Source: an uncultured Lachnospiraceae bacterium
Lineage (GTDB): Bacteria; Bacillota_A; Clostridia; Lachnospirales; Lachnospiraceae
Reading direction: 5' to 3'
Length of the DNA stretch: 32,806 nucleotides
Assembly: GCA_902796775.1 (NCBI GenBank)
Contig: CADBQK010000387.1
Span: 1 to 32,806 of the forward strand
Shown here piece after piece: positions 16,334 to 25,304 of this stretch; the first letter of the stretch is position 1, and the number at the start of each line of letters is the position of its first letter. The notes beneath the pieces are model-generated. The model saw nothing but the letters and a program-made list of their open reading frames with translations. It ran no database searches and had not been told where the DNA came from. The position numbers and the translations under genes were made by a program.

Positions 16334-17908
16334 ATGTACAATACTTTATTATCTTTACTGAGTGACTCTCTGGGCAGGTTTGCGGAAAAAACAGTATATA
16401 AAGATCAGAACGGCAGTATGACCTTTGCCGAGCTTGACAGACTGTCGGGGATCGTAGGGACATATATCGCAGGCAGGATGCAAGAGCTCTACGGAGCAGA
16501 TAGTCTTCGGCATCCGGTTGTGGTTATGACGGGCAGGCATATTTATACACCTGCCTGCTATATTGGTGTAGCAAGGGCCGGATGTTTTTATGCACCCAGC
16601 GATGCTCTGCTGCCGTCCCAGCGTCTGAACCAGATCCTGGGTGTGATAGATGCACCATTCCTGATCTGTGATGCGCAGTTTGAGGAGAAGGTGAGGAGTC
16701 TGGATTTTCATGGTGAGATCATTATCCTGGAAGAGATTTTGAAGGGAGAGGCTGATCAGGAGCTGCTGGCCGGTATCGCAGGGCAGGTCTGTGACAGCGA
16801 TCCGCTCTATGTGATCTTTACTTCCGGTTCCACCGGTGTGCCCAAGGGTGTCATTACGGCTCATAATTCCCTGATGTGTTATCTGGACGGGGTAAATGAG
16901 GTGCTGCAGCTGGATGAGACGGATGTGCTGGGCAACCAGTCACCACTGGATTATATTGCTGCGATCCGTGATATGTATCTCCCTCATATTTCCGGAGCCA
17001 GGACCTATATCATTCCCGACAATGAGTTTGCAATGCCGGCAGTTCTGTTTGAGACGCTGCGCAGGGAAAATGTGACGACTTTGTGCTGGAGTGCCGCTGG
17101 TGTAGAGATGGCAGCCAGGATGGGTGGTTTCGATCTGGATATCGATCTGCCTCTGAGGCGTGTCATTTTTTCAGGTTCCGTTATTTCCGGCAAGTATCTG
17201 CGTATGTGGCAGCAGGCTCTTCCTCAGGTTACTTTCATCAATCAGTATGGTCCTACCGAAGCAACCGCATCCTGTACCTACTATGTGATCCATGAGGAGG
17301 TTGATGAATCGACGAATCTGCCGATCGGCAAACCGTATAAGCACTACAGAGTTTTCCTGCTCAGCATGGAAGATGAGGAAGAGGGAGAGGCATCTGCCTC
17401 TGAAGAAACACAGGCCAGAAGCCTGATTACAGAGCCTGGCAAAACCGGCGAGATCTGTATAGCCGGCCCTGCACTTGCACTTGGCTACTATGCAAATCCG
17501 GAGAAGACAGCACAGAGTTTTGTGCAGAGTCCGCTGAATCCTAACTATCGGGAGCTGATCTATAAAACAGGTGACCTTGGCAAATGGAATGAAAACGGTG
17601 ATCTGGATTTCCTTGGCAGAAGTGACCGTCAGGTCAAGCACCTGGGACACAGGATCGAGCTGGATGAGATCGAGCTGACAGCCATGCAGATAGAGGGCAT
17701 CAATGAATGCTGCTCATTGTATGATAAGAAGAAGGAGCTTCTGTATCTGTTCTATGCAGGAGAGGCTTCAGCTAAGGAGATCGCGGTCTATTTCCGTGCC
17801 AATATGCCGGCCTTTATGGTACCCAGGAAAATCAAAAAGCTGGAAGAGCTGCCTAAACTCCCTAATGGCAAGAAGGATATGCCTTCCATTCGGGCGTTGA
17901 TGAAATAA
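16334..17908 (+). CDS. Stand-alone amino-acid adenylating enzyme (NRPS A-domain / DltA-like)
   Basis: A 524-residue AMP-forming ligase that should activate a carboxylic acid, probably an amino acid, as the adenylate and pass it to a thiol carrier. All core motifs are present: FTSGSTGVPKG (162-172), QYGPTE (304-309), YKTGDLG (410-416), GRSDRQVKHLGHRIEL (428-443) and LPNGKKD near the C-terminus (catalytic Lys513). Asp206 in SPLDYIAA aligns with the Asp that binds the alpha-amino group, favouring an amino-acid substrate. An acidic stretch at about 345-360 is an insertion. No carrier, condensation or dltBCD gene is near. The start at 16334 has GGAGG at 16319-16323. No promoter fits between the tRNA terminator and the gene, so it may rely on read-through from the tRNA promoter. 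Confidence 0.88.
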   Translation: MYNTLLSLLSDSLGRFAEKTVYKDQNGSMTFAELDRLSGIVGTYIAGRMQELYGADSLRHPVVVMTGRHIYTPACYIGVARAGCFYAPSDALLPSQRLNQILGVIDAPFLICDAQFEEKVRSLDFHGEIIILEEILKGEADQELLAGIAGQVCDSDPLYVIFTSGSTGVPKGVITAHNSLMCYLDGVNEVLQLDETDVLGNQSPLDYIAAIRDMYLPHISGARTYIIPDNEFAMPAVLFETLRRENVTTLCWSAAGVEMAARMGGFDLDIDLPLRRVIFSGSVISGKYLRMWQQALPQVTFINQYGPTEATASCTYYVIHEEVDESTNLPIGKPYKHYRVFLLSMEDEEEGEASASEETQARSLITEPGKTGEICIAGPALALGYYANPEKTAQSFVQSPLNPNYRELIYKTGDLGKWNENGDLDFLGRSDRQVKHLGHRIELDEIELTAMQIEGINECCSLYDKKKELLYLFYAGEASAKEIAVYFRANMPAFMVPRKIKKLEELPKLPNGKKDMPSIRALMK

Positions 17909-17994
17909 GTGAGCAGGTTTTAGACAGCTTGCTGACATTGATCCGGCTTTAAGGGGAAACAGAAGGCGGCATTTACGAAGAGTCCTCGCAAGAG

Positions 17995-18026
17995 CCGTCC
18001 TCCAGTTTACAGGCAGGACGGTTTTT
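17995..18026 (+). terminator. Terminator after the adenylating enzyme
   Basis: CCGTCCT (17995-18001) pairs with AGGACGG (18015-18021), 13-nt loop, followed by TTTTT. Confidence 0.85.
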
Positions 18027-18145
18027 GCAGTCAGCAGCCGATGAAACGGGTTTTCCTGTCAGGAAAGCTTTAAGATACATATGAAACCTTTTTGGATTGT
18101 CCTGAAGAATCTGTCTGAAAGGCTGTGAAAGGGGAGAGAAAAGGA

Positions 18146-18718
18146 ATGGGGATCGACCAGGAAGCGATCAAGCAGCATATCCGGGGTATACTGATTGCCC
18201 TTGGAGATGACCCGGACAGGGAAGGACTTGCTGATACACCTGAGCGTGTGGCCAGGATGTATACAGAAGTGTTTGCCGGGATGAATTATACTAATCATGA
18301 GATTGCCCGCATGTTCGGTAAGACCTTTGAGAAAGATCTCAGGCTGAATGGGACTGCAGACGATATGGTCATTGTCCGTGATATTGATATTTTCAGCTAT
18401 TGTGAGCATCACATGGCCCTGATGTATGACATGAAAGTAAGTGTTGCCTATATCCCCTGCGGTAAGGTGATCGGTCTGTCCAAGATTGCGAGGATCTGTG
18501 ATCTGGTGGGGAGGCGTCTGCAGCTGCAGGAGAGGATCGGCTCCGATATAGCTGAGATCATAGCTGAAGTGACCGGTTCGGATTCCGTAGGAGTAAAGAT
18601 CGAAGGCTGTCACAGCTGTATGACGATCCGGGGGATCAAGAAGCCGAATGCAAAAACTGTGACTACGACATTTACCGGACGTTTCCGCTCAGAACCCTCC
18701 CTGCAGATGAGGCTTTAA
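18146..18718 (+). CDS. folE: GTP cyclohydrolase I
   Basis: Converts GTP to 7,8-dihydroneopterin triphosphate, the first step of tetrahydrofolate (or pterin/queuosine) synthesis. The 190-residue length equals the typical Firmicutes enzyme. The zinc ligands are visible as Cys86 and His89 in YCEHHM and Cys158 in [26 protein letters not shown] is the N-terminal family motif. The start is ATG 18146 with GGGGAGAG at 18131-18138, rather than the upstream in-frame GTG 18125, which lies before that site. No folB, folK or folP gene is adjacent. The following amidohydrolase begins 27 bp downstream, suggesting co-transcription. I see no clear promoter; a TTTCCTG-T-CAGGAAA palindrome lies at about 18052-18066. 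Confidence 0.97.
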   Translation: MGIDQEAIKQHIRGILIALGDDPDREGLADTPERVARMYTEVFAGMNYTNHEIARMFGKTFEKDLRLNGTADDMVIVRDIDIFSYCEHHMALMYDMKVSVAYIPCGKVIGLSKIARICDLVGRRLQLQERIGSDIAEIIAEVTGSDSVGVKIEGCHSCMTIRGIKKPNAKTVTTTFTGRFRSEPSLQMRL

Positions 18719-18745
18719 AAGATACTTTGGAAGGAATGAATGATT

Positions 18746-19273
18746 ATGAGTAAATATCTGATCGTAATCGATATGCAGAATGATTTTATTGACGGTGCGC
18801 TGGGGACAAAAGAAGCGCAGGAGATTCTCCCGAAAGTAATCGAGAAGGTGAAATCATTTAAAGGTCCGGTTATTTTTACAAGAGATACGCATGAAGAGGA
18901 TTACCTGGAGACGCAGGAAGGCAGGCTGCTTCCGGTCACCCATTGTATCCGGGGGACAAAAGGATGGGAGCTGCAGGAGGAGCTGGATGCTTTTGCCAGG
19001 GAAAAGCATTGCCTGATTTTTGATAAACCTACTTTCGGGTCGGCTCATCTGGCTGGATGCCTGACCGGGATCAACCGGACTATTCCCATTGATGAAGTGG
19101 AGCTTATCGGTGTCTGCACGGACATCTGCGTGATCTCCAATGCGCTGCTGCTGAAGGCAGCCCTGCCGGAAATGAAGATCTCCATTGATGCATCCTGCTG
19201 TGCAGGTGTCACACCGCAAAGCCATGAAACCGCTCTTGATGCCATGCGTGCCTGCCAGATTTTTGTTGAATAG
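18746..19273 (+). CDS. Nicotinamidase / isochorismatase-family amidohydrolase
   Basis: A cysteine hydrolase of 175 residues, most like nicotinamidase (nicotinamide to nicotinate, NAD salvage). The catalytic triad is visible: Asp9 in IDMQNDF, Lys94 in IFDKPTFGS and Cys128 in TDICVISNA. The segment RDTHEEDY...PVTHCIRGTKGWEL corresponds to the metal-site and substrate loop seen in nicotinamidases, which makes that assignment likelier than isochorismatase. I chose the ATG at 18746 (MSKYLIV) because AAGGAA is about 10 nt upstream; an ATG two codons earlier is too close. It is probably in one unit with folE. The symbol pncA would fit but substrate specificity is not proven. Confidence 0.87.
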   Translation: MSKYLIVIDMQNDFIDGALGTKEAQEILPKVIEKVKSFKGPVIFTRDTHEEDYLETQEGRLLPVTHCIRGTKGWELQEELDAFAREKHCLIFDKPTFGSAHLAGCLTGINRTIPIDEVELIGVCTDICVISNALLLKAALPEMKISIDASCCAGVTPQSHETALDAMRACQIFVE

Positions 19274-19412
19274 TTAGAAGAATCTTAAGTAATAACATGT
19301 GCGCAGAGTACCTGGCAGTGTCGGGACCAGACGAGAGTGATTGTTATCATTAAGGAGTACGGGTAGATCCGGTAGATCCGGGATCAGACAGCTGCAGGAG
19401 GTGAGTGAAACG

Positions 19413-21095
19413 ATGGCGAACAAAAGCAGAAGCAGACAACACCGTACATTCCTGCAGCGGATGACATGGAAGCACAGATTGCTGATCACTGTGTTTTCCC
19501 TGATCGTCGTCGTGTCCTGCTTTATGCAGCTGCGTTTTCATCCTGACAGGAATGCATCTATACAGATGATATGCAGCGGAGGTATACAGGGACATCTTTC
19601 CTTTGAGAAGGGAAAGAGTCTGGGATATACCGGAATCAGCAGGGCGGCCCGTAAAAACGGCAGTACTTTGCTGTTGGATATGGGGGATGCGCTCTGCTGC
19701 AGTATGGTTGCAGAGACAGACGAAGGTGCTGCTGTGATCCGCATTATGAACAAGGCCGGATACGGAGCGATGGTACCGGGGGCACAGGATTTTGCCTATG
19801 GGATCACGACGCTGAAAAAGCTTCGTTCAGAAGCGGCTTTTCCTTTTCTGGCTGCGAATATCCGGGATGCAGGCGGGAAATGTCTGTTTGAAGAGTATCG
19901 TATCCTGACGATCAATCATGTAAAGATCGGTATCGTGGGTGTGACGGATGGTCTGGATGAGAAAACGGCAGAGCGTGAAAATCTGACGATAGAGGATCCT
20001 TCCGATACAGTTTCCCGTGTCATTGCATCTATGGGAAGCCGGGCAGATGCCATGATCGTAATGGCTTATCTGGCTGACAGCGATGAGCTGGACCAGATTG
20101 CACAGATTGAGAGGACCAGCATTGTTTTTGCTCCTGCAGGTGAAGAAGGCGAGATAAAAGAAGAGTCAGGAAAGGCTCTTGTTGCTGTGCCGGGACAGGC
20201 AGGAAGCAGTATTATCACAGTTGATCTGGACGTTCGCAGAGATGAAGCACAGATCCGCACACGATTAATGAATGCCAGTGAGGGAACGGAGGATGAACGT
20301 AATGATTCCCCGGTTGCCGAAGCTGTGGAAGAGGCATACGGCTCATTTGAGTCCATGGGCAGCCAGGCGCTCGGATATGTGGATATGAAAGAAGCTCCTA
20401 AGGAGAAAACCAAAGAAGGCGATGAGGATTCGCAGGATCAGACTGAAGAAAACGCTGCAGAAACCGAAGAATCAGAACCTGAGACAGAGCTGTATACTTA
20501 TCATATCAATGAAACTGCAATTGGGAATCTGACTGCAGATGCCATGCTCTGGCAGGGATCTCCGGCCGGAGCCAGGGCGGCTCTCATCCAGGACAGGGAA
20601 ATCCGGGGCAGTTTGTTTACCGGGACTGTTACCAGGGCAGATGTATGTGCTCTTTTTGAAGATGACTGTTATCTGGTGATCTGCAGTATGACCGGCGGAC
20701 AGCTGCGCAGTATACTGGAGGATGCTTTCAAAGGATATCCGAAAGCGAGCGGCTTTCTGCAGTTATCAGGCATAACCTGTACCTTTACCAGTAAGACAGA
20801 TATTGGCAGTCCGCTCTCCGATATTCAGATTGATGGCGGAAAGCTGGAGGATGCTGCTTCCTATACAGTCATTATGACTGATTCACTGGCAAAGAAGTAC
20901 GGGATTACTTCCACAGCCAGCGGACGGATCCAGGTGATGAGGAGCCTGGGCGGGACGCTTTCCCAATATATCACACAAAGCGGACTGCGCAGGGAGATGG
21001 TAAAAGAAGAGCCCGAGACCGATGAGGACGGCGACCCGGTCTACCGTCCCAAAGAGGAAGAGACTGAGGAAGCTCCCAGAATACGGATACGATAA
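19413..21095 (+). CDS. Membrane-anchored degenerate 5'-nucleotidase-fold protein
   Basis: A 560-residue protein with a basic N-terminus and one transmembrane anchor (about 22-40), then a metallophosphoesterase-like and a 5'-nucleotidase C-terminal domain facing outward. The fold pattern is clear: the C-terminal domain has ETAIGNLTADAML, DREIRGSLFTGTVTRADV and MTGGQLRSILE. The metal motifs, however, are mostly lost. The usual NDxHGH reads GGIQGH (56-61). GNHEF reads GAQDF (123-127), the LSH His is Tyr in VMAYL (216-220), and GHTH is absent around 239-246. Only the Asp-x-Gly-Asp (DMGD, 89-92) remains. An acidic linker spans about 325-360. It is probably a non-catalytic binding protein. The start ATG has GGAGG 11 nt upstream. 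Confidence 0.82.
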   Translation: MANKSRSRQHRTFLQRMTWKHRLLITVFSLIVVVSCFMQLRFHPDRNASIQMICSGGIQGHLSFEKGKSLGYTGISRAARKNGSTLLLDMGDALCCSMVAETDEGAAVIRIMNKAGYGAMVPGAQDFAYGITTLKKLRSEAAFPFLAANIRDAGGKCLFEEYRILTINHVKIGIVGVTDGLDEKTAERENLTIEDPSDTVSRVIASMGSRADAMIVMAYLADSDELDQIAQIERTSIVFAPAGEEGEIKEESGKALVAVPGQAGSSIITVDLDVRRDEAQIRTRLMNASEGTEDERNDSPVAEAVEEAYGSFESMGSQALGYVDMKEAPKEKTKEGDEDSQDQTEENAAETEESEPETELYTYHINETAIGNLTADAMLWQGSPAGARAALIQDREIRGSLFTGTVTRADVCALFEDDCYLVICSMTGGQLRSILEDAFKGYPKASGFLQLSGITCTFTSKTDIGSPLSDIQIDGGKLEDAASYTVIMTDSLAKKYGITSTASGRIQVMRSLGGTLSQYITQSGLRREMVKEEPETDEDGDPVYRPKEEETEEAPRIRIR

Positions 21096-21113
21096 AAAAT
21101 GATTATATTGCAC

Positions 21114-21142
21114 TTGCCTGATTAGGGTAATTGTAGTAAAAT
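21114..21142 (+). promoter_or_regulatory. Promoter of uppP
   Basis: TTGCCT (21114-21119), 17 bp, TAAAAT (21137-21142). The predicted start is near 21149, at the base of the hairpin described next. Confidence 0.6.
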
Positions 21143-21146
21143 ACAA

Positions 21147-21180
21147 CTGTCTGGTATTCTTCAGAAAGGATGCCGGGCAG
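21147..21180 (+). promoter_or_regulatory. 5'-terminal stem-loop of the uppP transcript
   Basis: CTGTCTGGTATTCTT pairs with AAGGATGCCGGGCAG over 15 pairs (several G-U) around a CAGA loop. The segment that follows is T-rich with two T-runs (TTTTT, TTTT). It could protect the mRNA 5' end or act as a weak attenuator. Confidence 0.55.
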
Positions 21181-21217
21181 TTATGTTTTTGCTTTTCTAC
21201 GGTTCGGGGGAGAGAAT

Positions 21218-22096
21218 ATGAATTTGCTGCAGTCGATTTTGCTGGGGGTTCTGCAAGGCGTGACGGAGTTCCTGCCTGTGAGCAGTTCCGGTCATTTGGC
21301 GATTCTTCAGCATCTTTTCAATATAAATACTGAGACCGGTGTCTTATTCAATACACTCCTGCATCTGGGCACTCTGATAGCGGTCTGTATCGTTTACTGG
21401 GAGAATTTCAGTAAGCTCGTGGCAGCTCTGTTCCAGATGATTGCAGATATTTTTCTGAATCTGCGGATTCTGATCACCAACAGGGGAAAGACGAAAAAGG
21501 AGCCCTATCTGCCGTTGATCGACAGTGCATATAAAAAGCTGGTTCTCCTGATTATTGTGACAAGTATTCCTACCGCAATTATCGGACTGGTGATCGATTC
21601 ATTTATCGGCAATGCTATGAGCAGTCTTTTTGTGCCGGGTGTCTGTCTTGTCATTACGGCCATCATCCTGCTGATCTCAGACGGTGCTCCTCCTGGAAAG
21701 AAGAAAGTAAAGCGTACCGGTTATGGGGACGCAGCGATCATCGGCGTTGCCCAGGGCCTTTCCGTAATGCCGGGTATTTCCCGTTCCGGTGCTACGATCA
21801 CAGCCTGTCTGCTCCTTGGATTTGAGAGATCCTTTGCTGTGAAGTATTCTTTCCTGGCATCGATCCCGGCGATTCTGGGGGCAAATCTGCTCCAGCTTCG
21901 TCATATGGATATGAGTCTTGTAACCGGATCTTTTATCGGGTGCAGTCTGGTCGGCATGATCGTGGCCGGTATCGTCGGCTACTTTTGTCTGCGGCTTTTG
22001 ATCACGATCGTTCGTACCCGCCGGTTCAACTATTTTGCGTATTATTGTGCAGCAGTCGGTATCCTTTGTATTCTGATCTATTTCATCAGAGGTTAA
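21218..22096 (+). CDS. uppP: Undecaprenyl-diphosphate phosphatase
   Basis: An integral membrane enzyme (BacA family) that dephosphorylates undecaprenyl diphosphate to recycle the lipid carrier for peptidoglycan synthesis; its level affects bacitracin resistance. The 292-residue protein has the two signature regions: LQGVTEFLPVSSSGHLAIL near the N-terminus and MPGISRSGATIT near residue 190. Several hydrophobic helices follow. The length is slightly above the common 270-280 because of a charged loop (about 87-105). I chose ATG 21218 with GGGGGAGAG upstream over an in-frame ATG-less extension to 21170. It has its own promoter and a folded leader. The downstream gap is rich in inverted repeats. 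Confidence 0.96.
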   Translation: MNLLQSILLGVLQGVTEFLPVSSSGHLAILQHLFNINTETGVLFNTLLHLGTLIAVCIVYWENFSKLVAALFQMIADIFLNLRILITNRGKTKKEPYLPLIDSAYKKLVLLIIVTSIPTAIIGLVIDSFIGNAMSSLFVPGVCLVITAIILLISDGAPPGKKKVKRTGYGDAAIIGVAQGLSVMPGISRSGATITACLLLGFERSFAVKYSFLASIPAILGANLLQLRHMDMSLVTGSFIGCSLVGMIVAGIVGYFCLRLLITIVRTRRFNYFAYYCAAVGILCILIYFIRG

Positions 22097-22134
22097 AGAC
22101 CATAAGGATATCTTTGAATTATTATGAAATGGGA

Positions 22135-22216
22135 GTAGCTGCGTGGCATTTCCCGCTATCCGGGATGCTGGGCAGCTGCTGGTTGGAAACCTGGAGGCTG
22201 GCATTTTTTGCCGGCC
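22135..22216 (+). ncRNA. Cluster of three hairpins in the uppP-ftsK gap
   Basis: Three consecutive stem-loops. The first is a long arm: GTAGCTG (22135-22141) with CAGCTGC (22173-22179), continued by GCAT/ATGC (22146-22149, 22165-22168) and CCCG/CGGG (22152-22155, 22161-22164). The second is GGTT-GGA-AACC (22181-22191). The third is GGCTGGCA-TTTTT-TGCCGGCC (22196-22216). A further arm, GGAAAACA/TGTTTTCC, lies at 22251-22278. No long T-run follows the first three. They may be a 3' UTR of uppP or a leader of ftsK. No known riboswitch consensus was recognised. Confidence 0.45.
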
Positions 22217-22332
22217 TTATGTTTGGTTAGGAATAGTATACGATCAATCCGGAAAACAGGTATTATTCTTTGTTTTCCTGCTTATATATGGAGCGCTGAA
22301 CAGCTGCCCATTAACACCCGGGAGGTGAAGGA

Positions 22333-25173
22333 ATGGCGGCGAATACTGCCAGAAAACGAAAACAGGATGTCCCTGCCAGGCGTTCATCAGGAAACACACG
22401 CTCACGCAGAGCATCAAAAGGGACGCGGGGGAATGTATCCCGGAACGTGCGTCCTGTACGGGACACCTACGACGAACCAGTCGGGGATGAGATCCGTCTG
22501 GTCATTGTTCTTGCCATCTCTGCCCTGCTGCTGCTTAGTGTGCTGGGTTTCGCCGGAAAGATCGGCAGCAGGGTGTCTGTGTTTATGTTCGGCTTCTTCG
22601 GCATTATGGCCTTTACAGTTCCGTTTGTATTATTTATCGGGACCACATTTCTGCTCTCAAACAGAGGGAGTTTTGTTGCAAAAGTAAAAATGGCTGGGCT
22701 GGCAGGCCTGATCTGGGCAATCTGCAGCCTGATAGATATCCTGGGACAGGAGGTACAGCAGGTCAGCAGTTTCAGGGATGGCTTCCGTTTGTGCGCTTCT
22801 TCACGTTCAGGAGGAGGTCTGTTCGGATATCTGCTGGTCCTTCCTTTGTGGCGGTCTTTTGGTAAAGCAGGTACGATGCTGATTTTTATCTGCCTGCTGG
22901 TCATTTTTGCAATACTTCTGACCGGACGGAGATTGTTTGTACGGATCGGAGCAATCCTTTCCAGTTCGGGACGCAGGGTTGGAGAGCGTATGGACGAATA
23001 CCGGATCCGCCGTCAGGAGTACAGAGCCAGTCAGATGGAAGAAGAAGAGTATGATGAAGAGGAAGAGGATTATGTTTCTTCCGAAATAGATGATGATCTT
23101 GAAGAAGATTACGAAGAGGAGCCTCCTCGCAGCAGATCATACGCTAAAAGAAAGATGAGCCGGACACAGCGTATCCGCAAAAAAGAGGCGGGACGACGGC
23201 AAAAGGCTGAGATGGCTGAGGAAGGGATTGAAGATAAAGAGGCATCGCCTGCCCTGAAGGAGGAGCCTTCAAGACCCTCGCCTTCGATTACTTTAAAGGC
23301 TTACCGGACGTCGTCTGATACACGCAGCGGGGCTGGCAGCGGTACTGTAAGACCCGGAGGATCAGGCAGAGCAGATACCGGTTCATCAGGCAGCTGGGCT
23401 GAGCAGGAGATCCGGGTTCCTGAGTTTTTGAAGGGCGGGAAGATGCAGGAGTCTTCCTACTTTGCAAAGAGCAGGATGACTGAGCAGGATGATGAAAAAC
23501 GTTTGGATCAGGAGTCTGTGACTGCAGAGAAGCCCGGGACAGAAACGGTTATCCCCTCCGCACCGGATCCGGAGATGAAGAGTGCAGCGGAAGACGGGGC
23601 AGACACAGCTGAGGGACCTGTTTCCCCTAAAAAAGCAGCTGTACATACAAAACGCCCGAAGAGTAAAGAGGAAGCGGAAGTAATGGATTCCGCGGCTGTC
23701 TCTTACCAGTTTCCTCCGTATTCTCTGCTGATTCCCGGAGACGGGCCGTCCCGGACCCGGGCAGAGACACTTCGCCAGACGGCTGTGAAATTACAGGAGA
23801 CATTCGATAGTTTCGGTGTCGGTGTGACAGTAACCAATGTCAGTGTTGGACCGACGGTCACCCGCTATGAGCTTCAGCCCGATACAGGCGTAAAAGTGAG
23901 CCGGATCGTCAGTCTCTCAGATGACATCAAGCTGAATCTGGCAGTGGAAGATATTCGTATTGAGGCACCGATCCCCGGGAAGCCGGTTGTGGGTATTGAG
24001 GTACCTAATGAAAAGAAGGAAATGGTTCGCCTGCGTGATCTGCTGGAGTCGGATGCAGCCAGAAAGATGAAATCCAAAATCGCTTTTGCGGCAGGCAAGG
24101 ACATCGGCGGCCAGACGATCATGGCGAATATTGAGAAGATGCCCCACTTACTGATTGCCGGGGCAACCGGTTCCGGTAAGTCTGTCTGCATCAACACCAT
24201 TATCATGAGTGTCCTGTACCGTGCAAGACCGGATGAGGTCAAATTGATCATGGTAGATCCAAAGGTGGTAGAGCTGACAGTGTACAACGGTCTGCCGCAT
24301 TTGCTGATCCCTGTCGTGACAGATCCCAAAAAGGCTGCCGGTGCTCTGAACTGGGCTGTGCAGGCGATGATGGACCGTTACAATCTCTTCCAGGAGGTCG
24401 GCACCAAAAACATCAAGGGATATAACGAAAAAATAAGCCGTATAAAGTCTCAGGGGCTGGAGGGTGATAAGTATAAAAAACTTCCCCAGATCCTGATCAT
24501 TATTGATGAGCTGGCAGACCTGATGCAGGTAGCCCGGTCTGAGGTGGAGGATGCGATCTGCCGTCTGGCACAGCTGGCCAGAGCAGCGGGCATCCATCTG
24601 GTGATTGCTACACAGAGACCTTCTGTGGATGTGATTACAGGGCTGATCAAGGCAAACGTACCTTCCCGGATCGCTTTTGCTGTGTCTTCCAGTGTGGATT
24701 CCCGGACAATTCTTGATATGGGAGGAGCTGAGAAGCTTCTGGGTGACGGCGATATGCTGTTTCATCCGCAGGGATCACGTCCTGTACGCGTGCAGGGGGC
24801 ATTTGTTTCAGAAGAAGAGATTACTGAAGTTGTGGAGTTTATAGCGAAACAGTCTGAGGGAGAGGCAAGTGATAATGAAGAAATCCTTCGGAATATTGAT
24901 GAAGCCTCCGCAGCGATCAGCAGTTTTTCCAGTGCGGCCAGCACGGAAAACGACAGGGATCTGTATTTTGAGGATGCCGGCAAGCTGATCATTGAAAAGG
25001 AAAAAGCGTCGATCGGTATGCTGCAGAGGGTCTTTAAGATTGGTTTCAACCGGGCTGCCCGGATCATGGATCAGCTGGCTGCGGCCGGGGTTGTCGGACC
25101 TGAGATCGGTACAAAACCCCGCGAGGTCCGGATGACACTAGACGAATTTGAACACTATCTGGCAACTCACTAA
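22333..25173 (+). CDS. ftsK: DNA translocase FtsK/SpoIIIE
   Basis: A membrane-anchored hexameric ATPase that pumps DNA through the division or sporulation septum. The 946 residues show the standard layout. A basic N-terminus is followed by four or five transmembrane segments between about 54 and 197. A long, acidic, low-complexity linker spans about 210-440. The RecA-like motor carries Walker A AGATGSGKSV (Lys616) and Walker B IIIIDELADLM. A C-terminal winged-helix gamma domain with GMLQRVFKIGFNRAARIMDQL (about 895-915) reads KOPS/SRS-type sequences. The start follows GGGAGGTGAAGGA. It cannot be decided from sequence whether it serves vegetative division (FtsK/SftA) or forespore packing (SpoIIIE). 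Confidence 0.96.
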   Translation: MAANTARKRKQDVPARRSSGNTRSRRASKGTRGNVSRNVRPVRDTYDEPVGDEIRLVIVLAISALLLLSVLGFAGKIGSRVSVFMFGFFGIMAFTVPFVLFIGTTFLLSNRGSFVAKVKMAGLAGLIWAICSLIDILGQEVQQVSSFRDGFRLCASSRSGGGLFGYLLVLPLWRSFGKAGTMLIFICLLVIFAILLTGRRLFVRIGAILSSSGRRVGERMDEYRIRRQEYRASQMEEEEYDEEEEDYVSSEIDDDLEEDYEEEPPRSRSYAKRKMSRTQRIRKKEAGRRQKAEMAEEGIEDKEASPALKEEPSRPSPSITLKAYRTSSDTRSGAGSGTVRPGGSGRADTGSSGSWAEQEIRVPEFLKGGKMQESSYFAKSRMTEQDDEKRLDQESVTAEKPGTETVIPSAPDPEMKSAAEDGADTAEGPVSPKKAAVHTKRPKSKEEAEVMDSAAVSYQFPPYSLLIPGDGPSRTRAETLRQTAVKLQETFDSFGVGVTVTNVSVGPTVTRYELQPDTGVKVSRIVSLSDDIKLNLAVEDIRIEAPIPGKPVVGIEVPNEKKEMVRLRDLLESDAARKMKSKIAFAAGKDIGGQTIMANIEKMPHLLIAGATGSGKSVCINTIIMSVLYRARPDEVKLIMVDPKVVELTVYNGLPHLLIPVVTDPKKAAGALNWAVQAMMDRYNLFQEVGTKNIKGYNEKISRIKSQGLEGDKYKKLPQILIIIDELADLMQVARSEVEDAICRLAQLARAAGIHLVIATQRPSVDVITGLIKANVPSRIAFAVSSSVDSRTILDMGGAEKLLGDGDMLFHPQGSRPVRVQGAFVSEEEITEVVEFIAKQSEGEASDNEEILRNIDEASAAISSFSSAASTENDRDLYFEDAGKLIIEKEKASIGMLQRVFKIGFNRAARIMDQLAAAGVVGPEIGTKPREVRMTLDEFEHYLATH

Positions 25174-25304
25174 ATTCTGCCGGGAAGATAGCTGAATGGG
25201 CAGGCAGATTGTGAGAACAGAGCAGCTGGGAACAAATTGTATGAATCAGGAACAGATGCATACAGTTCAGGCATATCCAACATGGATCATATTTAGGAGG
25301 AATC

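Noticed and set aside
16189..16334. tRNA-Gly as an integration site of a mobile element
   Set aside because: No repeated tRNA 3' end, integrase or phage-like gene is present within the window.
17909..18145. Tetrahydrofolate riboswitch before folE
   Set aside because: The conserved core sequences are not found; the gap holds a terminator and a short palindrome only.
25174..25304. Tetrahydrofolate riboswitch or clear promoter before fhs
   Set aside because: Only a weak GTAT/ATAC inverted repeat is present and no convincing -35/-10 pair.
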